Positions 45,651 to 55,283 of a stretch of 64,000 bases of DNA are shown here, piece after piece. Numbering within the stretch: the first letter of the stretch is position 1; each line of letters opens with the position of its first letter. A program made the position numbers and the translations under genes. The notes beneath the pieces are model-generated. The model worked only from the letters and a program-made list of their open reading frames with translations, made no database searches and had not been told where the DNA came from. The stretch comes from Abelmoschus esculentus. Its lineage: Eukaryota > Streptophyta > Magnoliopsida > Malvales > Malvaceae. The stretch covers positions 10,937,501-11,001,500 of the forward strand of contig JAUCBN010000032.1 in NCBI GenBank assembly GCA_035048815.1, read 5' to 3'.

Positions 45651-46781
45651 GTTAAATACTATTTGACAGTTTGGTGGGTCAATCACAGAAGAAGCAAGGC
45701 AACATGTTAAGACATTCATGGAAATATGCAACTCTTTCAAAATTCAAGGATTCCATGAAGATGTTTTAAGATTGAATTTGTTCCCCTATTCACTAAGGGA
45801 TAGGGTAAAAACCTGGCTAATTAGCATTCCAGCAGGATCAATAGGATCTTGGAGTGAATTATGCCGAGATTTCATTACGTGCTTTAATCCTACCAATTTA
45901 TATGATAGAATTCGTAATGAAATTACTTCTTTTCGACAGGCTGATGATGAACCTATATACGAGGCATAGGAGAGCTATAGAGAGTTATTGCACAAGTGTC
46001 CTTTGCATGGATTTCCAATGTGGACACAAGTGACCATGTTCTATAATGCCACCAATATCCCAACAAGGATGATGTTAGATGACTCAGCAAATGGAACACT
46101 CCTAGACAAAGCACCCGAAGAAGCTATTGAGATACTAAATAAAGTCGGAAAGAACGATTTCCAATTCCCTACATCTAGGCGAGGAGGAGTAAGACGCCAA
46201 GCCACAGTGAATGAATTAGAAACATCAAATTCAGTGGCAGAACAATTGGCCTCTCTTACTAAAATGGTGCAAATATGCAGCTACAGCAAAACACCCATGA
46301 GGTTAAGGTCATTGATTCTTTTTGCAATTTACATGGAGGTAACCACAATTCTTCCGAGTGTATATAGAATCAAGAGTCTAGCATGTATGTTGGAAACTAT
46401 AACATAAACAATATGATGTCCAACACATAGAACCCCTCATGGAAGAGGAATCTAAACTTTTCATGGAACAATCCAAACAATGCCTTGAATCCAACTACTC
46501 AACCCCCAAGGATTTAGCAAAAAATGCAACATCTATCGTACCAGTAGGTCCAGCAGCCTATGGCGCAGTAGCAGATGTATCAGCAACAGCCTGTAAGTTC
46601 TTTGGAAAATTCTCTGAAAGCATTCATGATGAAAACTGAATCATACATGGCAGAGAACAATAACTTCATCAAAAGAACAGATGTATTTATAAATAGGACT
46701 GAGATGAGGTTACAAAATCAAGAGGCAGCAATAAAGGCACTGGAAACTCAGGTTGGGTAGTTTACCATAAACAGTAATGCC
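45646..46781 (+). pseudogene. B1 gag, continuation after the solo LTR
   Basis: Best-preserved gag core in the window: EICNSFKIQGFHEDVLRLNL, SLRDRVKTWLISIPAGSIGS, YDRIRNEITSFRQADDEPIY, then (after TAG near 45969) ELLHKCPLHGFPMWTQVTMF, IPTRMMLDDSANGTLLDK and KNDFQFPTSRRGGVRRQATV. A frameshift near 46275 precedes the zinc-knuckle region (FCNLHGGNHNSSEC, second Cys changed to His). The coiled-coil-like MRLQNQEAAIKALETQVG ends near 46760. Gag stops at the joint with the truncated A element at 46782; about 440 bp of host sequence (equivalent of about 30013-30452) is missing there. Confidence 0.88.
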
Positions 46782-48377
46782 TCAAACCTTATGGGGTTTT
46801 CTTTTGAGTTATATTTTCTATAGAGGTTGAGATGGTGTGGTGGTTTGTGCATTGTTGCTTTGGTGTGGGGAAAGAATTTGTTGGTTGTCCAAAGAGGGTA
46901 AGTGTGGGTTGTCTGTTGTGTACCATCCGGGAAAGCTAAGGTGATGGCTGAATCTTTGAGCCGTAAGACGACAATTGAGTTGAGAGTGATGTTTGCTAAG
47001 TTGAGTATTTCAAAGGAAGGTGGTTGAGTGGTGGAGTTGTAAGCAAAGCCTGTTTTGGTTGAGATGATCAAGGTGAAACAGTTGGAGGAGGAGGCTTTGG
47101 TACCTCTTGTGGAGGATATTGCTGAGGGTAGACCGACTGAATATCATTTTGATGATGATGAGGTGTTGTGTTTTAGAGGTCGGATTGTAGTGCCGGATGA
47201 CCAGGAGTTGAGGCAAGCTATCTTGGTGAAGGCTCATGCTAGTCCGTTTGCTATGCATCCGGGTAGTGTGAAGATCTATAGAGATCTCAAAGGTGTGTAC
47301 CTTTGGGTTGGTTTAAAGGAAGATGTGACGGAGTCCAAGAAGGATTCTATATGGGTGATTGTTGATCGGTTTACGAAGTGTGCACATTTTCTTGCCGTGC
47401 ATACGACGTACTCCATGGATAAGTTGGCGGATTTGCATGTTTCTAAGGTGGTGAGATTGCATAGGGTGCCTAAGTCGATCATATCGGATAGAGATCCGCG
47501 GTTTCCATCCAAGTTTTGGAGGAGTTTGCAAACAGCTTTAGGTACGAGGCTTAGCTTTAGTACGGCTTATCATCCACAGACGGATGGACAGTCTGAGCGT
47601 GTTATTCAGACTTTAGAGGATATGTTGAGGTGTTGTATCATCGAGTTTCAAGGTTCTTGGAAGAAGCAATTGCCGTTGGTAGAGTTTGCTTATAATAATA
47701 GTTTTCAGACGAGTATACAGATGGCACCTTTTGAGGCGTTGTATGGGCGTAAGTGTCGTACACCTTTGTGTTGGAAGGAAGTGGGACAGAAGTATGTTTC
47801 TTTGCCTCAAGTGTTGAAGGATACGGATGAGAAAGTTAAGTTGATATGTGCTAAACTTAAGGAAGCTTCGGATAGGCAGAAGTCCTATGCCGATTTGAAG
47901 CGTAGGGAGATAGAGGATGATGTTGGGGACAAAGTGTTTCTTAGGGTTTCTCCGTGAAAGAAGGTGATGAGGTTTGGACGTAAGAGTAAGTTGGGTCATC
48001 ATTTTATTGGGCCATATGAGGTGTTAGAGCCAATTGGTTGTTATCGGTTGAGGTTGTTGGTGGAGTTGAGTAAGATGCATTATGTGTTTCCATGTATTGA
48101 TGCTTCGTAAGTATCGTTCAGATCCTTTTCATGTTGTTCTAGTTGAGGAATCTGAGTTAAGAGCGGATGCGAGTTATGAGGAAGAATCGGTGAGGATTTT
48201 GGATGTGGATACAAAATTTCTTCGAGGAAGAACCATAGGTTTGGTTAAAGTACTTTGGAAGCACCGAGGGGGCGAAGAGATAACTTGGGAGACAAGGAAA
48301 AGTATGGAGGAGCAATTTCCTCACTTGTTTACTTGAGGTAAATTTCGAGAACGAAATTTTCTTAAGAAGGGGAGAGG
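46782..48377 (+). pseudogene. Truncated family A element: RNase H tail, integrase, chromodomain
   Basis: This is the best-preserved family A pol piece. RNase H ends at 46905-46965 (YHPGKAKVMAESLSRK with one frameshift). Integrase is open for 300 codons at 47055-47957: HPGSVKIYRDLKGVYLWVGL, KEDVTESKKDSIWVIVDRFT, IISDRDPRFPSKFW (second Asp), HPQTDGQSERVIQTLEDML (Glu), MAPFEALYGRKCRTPLCW and VGDKVFLRVSP. The CxxC pair and first catalytic Asp are absent, although nothing else in this frame is broken. The chromodomain is at 48100-48336 (SVRILDVDTKF, VKVLWKHRGGEEITWETRKS). The left end matches 5137 of the first element; the 5' LTR and ~2.8 kb of internal sequence are lost. Confidence 0.92.
48362..48376 (+). 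other. Polypurine tract of family A
   Basis: AAGAAGGGGAGAGG, just before the LTR start TGTAACATCC at 48378. Confidence 0.83.
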
Positions 48378-49919
48378 TGTAACATCCTGTTTTTGGGGTT
48401 ATTAGTTAGGCCTTAGTTAGGAGAATTCGATTCGGGTCGAATCGGGTTCTCCGGTTCATTATTCCGGGGAAAAATAAATGAGAATATTTTAATTAGGAAA
48501 AATAATAATTTTGGAATATGGTTTAAAATATTGAAAATATGTTTCAAGATTAAAAGAAAATAATTTGGACTTTATATTGATTTTTAATTATGCTTAATTA
48601 TGCATAAGTGACTAATTTGTAATTTTTTGAAAAATTGGAGGACTTATTTTGTAATTTTTGGAAAATATGATGTTTTAGTGACTAAATTGAAAAGCAAGCT
48701 AAACTTAGAATCCTTAGAGGGCCATAAACCCATTTCTAATTTTTAATGATGATTTATTCACCAAAAAGGTATTTTTAATTACTTTAATTTGGTTTTTAAT
48801 CATTTTCTCTCAAAACCACTTTTTCCTCATTTTCTCTCCACTTTCTCTTCATCTTTTCTCTTCAATTCCTTGCTGATTTTTGCATCTTTTTCCACAAAGA
48901 TTACATCATTTGTATCATCTTTCCATCCTTTACAAAACCTAAGCATTGATTTCATCAAATCTACATCAAATTGTAAGGAATCAAGAAGGGGAAAATCTCA
49001 TATTTTTTGTGAATAGATCTTGAAGGTAATTTTCTGGATTTTTATTCTTTTCTAAGGTTCTTTATTGAAATTTCCAAGTATTAGCTTGCTAATCTTTGAA
49101 TAAAAACTTGATTCTATGTTTTTAATGTTAGATCTAGTGATTTTGAGATGGTTTTGTGAAATCTTTTTGGATCTCATTTAATGCTGGAAATTAGATGAAT
49201 TCAATCATGTTTTTATGTTGATTTAATGATTGATTGAGTCTTCTTTTGATAGCACAATAATTTAATCCCGGAATAATGCAATCCATGTAGTTTTAAGGTG
49301 TTTTTCGATTGTTTTATGGGCTGTTTTAGATGTTTAATTGTTGCTGGAGATATAAGGATGGTTTGGATGTGTTTTTGGATCATAATTGAGGTGGATTAGA
49401 TGTTAGATTTGTTAGGTTTTGGGCTGGTGTTGTTCGGATGCGTTTTGGCTTAGTTTTCGGTCTTTTTGGCTAAGTTTTTGGTAGTTTAATGGTAATTGGT
49501 TATGGCTGTTGGTTTGAGCATGTTATGATGTGAGAATGCTCTGTTTTTAATGTTGTAGAAGAGGTACAAGAAGAAGCTTGATTGCTGGTGCGTTGGTGCG
49601 ATCATCGGATAGTGGCGAAAGCTCGTTTCGCTTGTTGGTGAGTGGTTTTCGGATTTAAAGTGAATCGTGTTTGGTACGTTCTATTTGGGGGGACTATGGA
49701 AGAGTATGAAAACCTTCCACAGTTCAAGAGTAAGTAAAGTATTTATTTTGATAAATCGGTATGAGTTTCGGCTACATTTTACAAAGGTATTTTGTTGGTA
49801 TTGCAATGAGATTTATGGAAATGCATGAGCATGTTTTGAAATGGTGCATACATGAGAATTACTTGCTGAAATGCATAGCTTATTTAGCATCCATGATTAT
49901 AAAAAAAAATATGAAAAAC

Positions 49920-50252
49920 GATTTGGGATACAATATGGTTATTTGCCTTAAATATGATGGTGCCTTTGGGCATGGCTTTTGGTTCATTTGTTGAACATAT
50001 TATGCATGCATTATGAGCAGCAAGTTATATGATTTGGAATACAATATGGTTATTTGCCTTATATATAATGGTGCCTTTGGGCATGGCTTTTTGTTCATTT
50101 GTTGAACATATTATGCGTGCATTATGAGAAGCAAGTTATATGATTTGGAATACAATATGGTTATTTGCCTTATATATAATGGTGCCTTTGGGCATGGCTT
50201 TTGGTTCATTTGTTGAACATATTATGCATGTATTATGAGCAGCAAGTTATCA
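49920..50252 (+). repeat. Three tandem 111-bp repeats inside the family A LTR
   Basis: Units begin GATTTGGGATACAAT at 49920 and GATTTGGAATACAAT at 50031 and 50142, an exact 111-bp period. Other LTRs have two copies (234-450, 8262-8480, 57115-57330) or one (43875-43980, 9834-9945). Confidence 0.9.
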
Positions 50253-50367
50253 TGCACATTTGATTATGATATTGGCTTAGTGACACTAACTTTAGAATCG
50301 AATATGAATGACATGTCATTAGGATTGTCTTAAATGCACTATAATCAAAACTGAAAAAACAGAATAT

Positions 50368-50545
50368 TGCCTACACGTAACAAGGGTGACTTTGTGTCCA
50401 ACCGTGCGTGGTAGAGCCGCCTACATGTAACAAGGGTGACTATGTATCCGATCGTACGTGGTAGTGCTAATGGTGACTTAGTGTCATGTCAATGGTGACT
50501 TCGTGTCATGCCAATGGTGACTTCGTGTCATGACGAGACAAATGT
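50368..50545 (+). repeat. Hairpin array, short-unit type
   Basis: Two long units (ACAAGGGTGAC...) are followed by three short units, each with the hairpin TGAC-TTCGT-GTCA or a variant, then GAGAC-AAAT-GTCTC. The short type is shared with the solo LTR at 44205-44250 but not with the LTRs at 560, 8600 and 56800. Confidence 0.82.
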
Positions 50546-51736
50546 CTCATGGATCCATGTATTCGGTGAACTCAAGGTTCACATTATGTGTTCACTAGAA
50601 AGCCAATATACATACATGAATTTGATAAGAAGATTGAGCATCATTTATAAATTGTTTTGATAAGGTTATGTGAACTCAAGGATGCATTTGGTTAAAAGAA
50701 CATGAGCATGAGGTGTTAGCATGCATGATTTAACAAAGTATTGCAAATTATGTTTTTATCATGGTTTTAAATTGATGCATTGATGATTTGTGTAGAGCTT
50801 CCTCACTAAGCATGTTTGCTTAAGCTCTCTTTTCATCCATGTAGAGAAATAAAGGCACTTGGAGCTTCGTTCGAGGCAAGGAGACCAAGGGGAAAGATCA
50901 CTTTGAATTTGGTATGTTTTTGGCCAATAAATTGGGCAAGGCAATGTGTAACACAACCTATGAGAGGAGTGTGTTCTTAGGCTTTGAATCATGTTGTAAT
51001 AAGACCATTAATGTTTGATTGCTATTGTTGAACTTTGGGAATTGTTTGAATTGTTGAAGCATGTACTATCATGATTGCTATGTTATTAATCTCTTCTTAG
51101 GGAGTATGCCTATAGCTTGAATGATTTCCATGACGTAGTTAATTATGTGCCATATATTGTTAATCATGTTTAGAATTGAAAGTTGCTGGAAATTATATTT
51201 TAGTCCCGAATACCTTCCTTTGTTCGATTAAGGTACTTACAGATGTTATTTTGAGCTGAAATTTTGCATGCATGATTAAAGTTGATTTAATTTCAGGATG
51301 GTTAACCTATTTCAGATGAAGTCCTTGTATTTTGGAATATTTACATTTTGGTCCCTAAATTAGAAGAACATGTAATTGATGATGTTAGAATGATCTATTT
51401 GAGTTGAAATTTGTTGTGAGGAACTCTTGTATGTTTAATTGAACTTTGATGAAGAGAATTTATATTTTGTTAATAGGATTTTAAAGTTTTACGTTTTAGT
51501 CCTTAATCTATGTTAGTGTTTAATCGAATGGTTATTTTTAATTAATGTGTTTCCGACAATGCTTTGTATGAGACCTTATCACGTAGGAATAAGATTATGC
51601 ACCTAGTAAGATAAAAATAAAAAAATATAGCGGTTTTAGGGTTGTTTATCGAATCGAACCTTCGCGGGTTTGGTTTGATATTCCCCGTGTAACCCGTTAG
51701 TGTCGGTTTCGTCTAGGCCGGGCTAAGGGGGTTACA

Positions 51737-52211
51737 CTTGAAAGACATTTTTTCTAAGAGAAAGAGACTAGGTGAGTTTGAAACAGTGGCTACTACCGAA
51801 GGATGCATGGCAATGCTAAATAATCGCATGCCACCAAAACTGAGGGATCTTGGATGCTTTACCATACCTTGTGCAATAGGTAACCATTACGAAGGTAAGG
51901 CCCTATGCGACCTTGGAGCAAGAATCAAATTAATGCCAAAATCAGTCTTTCAAAGGCTTGGAATAGGAAGGGCAAAACCCATGACTGTGATGCTCCAGCT
52001 TGCGGATCGATCATACGTGCAACCCGAAGGAAAAATTGAGGACATACTGGTAAGAGTGGATAATTTCATTTTTCCTGCTGACTTTCTTGTCCTTGACTGT
52101 GAAGCAGATGATAATGCATCGATCATCCTTGGGACACCCTTCCTTGACACTGGACGAACACTAATTGATGTGGAAAAAGAAGAGTTGACTATGAGGGTTA
52201 ATGACCAATAA
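51737..52211 (+). pseudogene. B1 aspartic protease, open
   Basis: Host sequence resumes after the A LTR. A 157-codon open frame carries LGEFETVATTEGCMAMLNNR, MPPKLRDLGCFTIPCAIG, the catalytic ALCDLGARIKLMPKSVFQRL (DLGA form), MLQLADRSYVQPEGKIEDIL, FPADFLVLDCEADDNASII and LGTPFLDTGRTLIDV (the flap and ILG motifs), ending MRVNDQ. This is the cleanest protease in the window. The frame is only part of the original gag-pol and has lost its upstream end. Confidence 0.9.
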
Positions 52212-52563
52212 GTCAAACTCAATGTTTTCCATAATTTGAAAAGGTGTGATAATGCAGAAGATTGCAAAGTCCTTCACACCACAGATGCAGTCATAGAGAT
52301 ATCTTGTTTCAACAGCCACTGCCTTGGCTGTATGCTCGACAGAAAAATGGATATTAATTATGGCAGAATTTTTTATAGGAAAATTAAGGTAGATGTAGAG
52401 GAAACCAACAACACAATATACTATCCAGACACATAGGGTGTAGTGAAGATCAGGACAAAAAGGGATGGACATGAAGCCAATGACCAACACTAGAAAATTC
52501 ATTCTGGCCGACAAGAGATAATAACCTTGGAAGATGTATTTGCATGCACTCCACCAGTGATAT
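52212..52563 (+). pseudogene. B1 pol with RT, RNase H and integrase deleted
   Basis: The protease-RT linker (CDNAEDCKVLHTTDAVIEIS...) continues to about 52440. It then joins directly to the last ~35 codons of integrase (KRDGHEANDQH ... GRQEIITLEDVFACTPPVI), which correspond to 34140-34272 of the other B1 element. About 3 kb encoding RT, RNase H and nearly all of integrase is missing. Confidence 0.85.
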
Positions 52564-53044
52564 AATCTCTTACCTTTCTTTTTACTATTATATTAGGATT
52601 AGTTTAGTTTAAAGTTTTTTTTTTATTTTTCTTTAATTATTATTCTTGTTTTTTAAAAAAATTAGGACAATAAGCAAGAATAAAGGAGAAATAGTTCACA
52701 GCAAGAATTCTGCCAAGGCAGAAAGATAGTCTCAGAGTCACAGAAGTCCCAACAGACATAACAGTGTAACGGTTAGTCTGTCAGGATTCCCACTGCGATA
52801 GTAAAAAGAAAACGGATGTAAAAGTTAAATGGTTATAAAATGGCTAGTGATTTAAACGACTACACTGTTGAGTCCTATGTAAGCAATTTCTACCTCTTGA
52901 ACTATTCACTATTGCATTCTTGTTTTCTTTCGATTATTTGCTAATCTTGCTCTCAAAATACTCTTTGCCTACTCACAAGATCTTTTCAATTTTCAAAACT
53001 TCTCAAGAAATTCTCCAAGATCCTCAATTCTCCAATACTTATCT
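52564..53044 (+). promoter_or_regulatory. Spacer upstream of the transposon-protein ORF with a TATA-like box
   Basis: 480 bp of non-coding sequence between pol end and the next ORF. TATAAAA lies at 52834-52840 about 205 bp before the ATG, followed by a pyrimidine-rich stretch (52910-53040) resembling a plant 5' UTR. It could be an internal promoter or an intron/acceptor region for a spliced RNA; sequence alone does not decide. Confidence 0.4.
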
Positions 53045-54479
53045 ATGGCCACCTACAACCGCTTTACCCCGGCCACTATTGAAGACCGTTTCAACAGGTC
53101 TTTCATTGCTCGGCAATTATGGGAGGAACAAAGGTTCCAACATTCGATGAAGAAAATTTTGGCATCGAACATTACTTGTTTGACAAGATAAAATATCAAG
53201 ATTGAGAGATCTTTTGTCTACAACCCATCCAGGCCAATGCCATCATCGTACGAGAATTCTATGCGCACAGACCGAGCAAGGACTCTCTCTATGTCCACTG
53301 TTGAGACAGGGCAGTCAAGCTCGATGTTGAGACAATCAACCAATTCTACGGCCTTGTACCTATACGTGATGTCCATGCCGAATTCATGGAGGATGTCACT
53401 ACTGAATATTACGAGCTGATAAAGGACGACCTTTGCTACGACAATACCCCTTGGGAAACCGGTGCCCATAGGGGATCCATGGCAAGGCAAAACCTTAAAC
53501 TTGAGGCCAAACTATAGAACACCTTTGTCAAGAGACGCCTGATCCCAACCTCCCACAATAGCACGGTAGATCAGAGAAGATGGCTTCTCATCCAATCCAT
53601 AATCAACAAAAGGAGCATCAATATCAGAGAAATTATTCTAAGGGAAATCTACGAATATGGTAAGAAGGATAGAGAACCTTTATATTTCCCTTGTTTAATT
53701 ACTGATATTTGCAATACTGCAGGTGTACCTACGGCCGAAACAAATGAATTCACAGCCTATAGGATAGGGTGGACAAGAGAATTTTGCCACAAAATCATGA
53801 AGATCACACATGCAGAACCAGTCCAGGTAACTCCTCAACAGTTCACTGCTGACACTGCTACCGGGGCCCAATACACAACAGACATGCCTGACACTGCCCA
53901 TACCACTACCGCAGTAGACCCCTACCAGGAGATACTATAAAGGATGGCATTTATGGATCTTAGGCAGTAGAGATACGTGGAGTATCAAAGAGACTTCAAC
54001 AACACACTTGCCCAAATGATGCTCCATAACTTTCCAAAAGAAGGGTGCAGTTTCTGGAGTTCCCCACCAACAAGTTCGTAATAACAACACCCTACACCGA
54101 GATGACACCAACTCCAAAAGGACCGAAACCATTCTTCCTCATAGGCCCTCAGCAACAATTCCATGCTGTTGGCCCATCTAGGGCAGCAGAATCTGCCGCA
54201 GCAGCATCTACCAGCAGAAGACCTTCAAAGAGGAGGGTAGTCTTTAGCATTCCCCCAAGATCCCCCATCATCATGGTCAGTCTATCAACTAAGATAGATG
54301 CCTATGTACACCAAAGTTTAACCGCTACCGGGCCAAGCATTCACCATGCCCGGGTAGATATAGAGAATGATGGAGGGAGGGATGTTATAGCCACCGAGGA
54401 AGTTGCCGAGGATAAAGAAGGAGAAGAAGTGAACGCTCCAATGAAGTGGACAACACTAACAAGAGTCCAGCCACCATGA
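53045..54479 (+). pseudogene. Family B transposon-protein ORF (PF20167-like), near complete
   Basis: Starts at ATG 53045 (MATYNRFTPATIEDRFNRSF, IARQLWEEQRF). After a shift near 53150 come NAIIVREFYAHRPSKDSLYV, VETINQFYGLVPIRDV, WNTF-type VKRRLIPTSHNSTVDQRRWL, LREIYEYGKKDREPLYFPCL, ITDICNTAGVPTAETNEF and GWTREFCHKIMKI. The VREFYA, NxFYGL and AGVP pattern fits the 'putative plant transposon protein' domain carried by many Athila-type elements downstream of pol; its role is unknown. A low-complexity tail (SAAAASTSRRPSKRR, then an acidic EEVAEDKEGEE) ends at QPP, TGA 54477-54479. Breaks: the frameshift near 53150, stops near 53210, 53305 and 53515, and a TAA after PYQEIL near 53940. Confidence 0.82.
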
Positions 54480-55283
54480 CAAGCCAAAGCTCAGTCGTCA
54501 CCATCGCCAAGAATGAAGCAATCAGTAGCAACACCTAGAAAACAGATTGTCTCCAACAGCTCTTTAAAGTCACTCTAATTTTCTTATATAATGTTTTTTT
54601 TATCTTACTTGTTTCTTTTTTTATATTTTGTTGCCTACTATGCGCCCTTATTATACGCATTGAGGATAATGCTTGGTTCGACTTTGAGATGTAGAGTCAC
54701 TGTCATGGCAACCCACTGTCGCGGCCTTACCATGAAAAGAAAGTCTTTAAGTGATTTTTTTTAATTTTTATGTCCACCACTTAACTTGAATTCGTTGCCT
54801 ATACTTTTGCATTGCCCATCATCAGTATTGTCTTAGTTTATTCTTTTAAGGCAATAGAAATCTTTCTCCTTACCATGGTTAGGTTCTGTTTTAAAGGCTT
54901 AACTCTAAAATACTTAAGGAAAAAACTTAGAATCTTGGTATAAGGTTGATCTTAAAAAAGTTTTGGGACTTGTTTGGCTATAGGAATTCTTTTAATAAAC
55001 TTAGGTGATAAAGACTTAGATTTTTGAAAAGATGACTAGAGGTTCCTATCATCGACTTTAGGAATTACTCTTCTTCATGCTAGAGGTACCCGAAATTAGC
55101 TCTAGTATGCTTAAAAAATAAAAAAATGAAACAAGGAAATAATGATGAGAAAAACACAATACTTGAGGTGCCCAAAATTGGCTCAAGAATTGGTTGTTTT
55201 GAAAAGAAGAGTACACTAAATCCAAGTCTATTTATCTTGAACTTAGATTTTATCTAAGAAGGCCCTTAATCAAACTTGTCCAC
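54480..55283 (+). other. 3' region of the right-hand B1 element
   Basis: Non-coding. TTGAGGATAATGC...GACTTTGAGATGTAG at about 54659-54694, then ~550 bp like 34535-35051. It is cut at 55283 by the minus-strand family A element; no B1 3' LTR is reached. Confidence 0.72.

Larger units (their letters stand above)
48378..51736 (+). repeat. Family A 3' LTR of the truncated element
   Basis: 3,359 bp, TGTAACATCCTG to GGGGGTTACA, then host protease sequence (CTTGAAAGACA). It has three tandem 111-bp repeats (49920-50250) and a hairpin array of two long and three short units (50368-50545). The palindrome cluster is deleted near 51180, where ATCATGTTTAGAATTGAAAG joins. Confidence 0.92.

Noticed and set aside
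53045..54479. Host gene reading of the ORF
   Set aside because: It lies between B1 pol end and the B1 3' region, a second copy sits at 39087-40103, and its motifs fit the transposon-associated PF20167-type domain.
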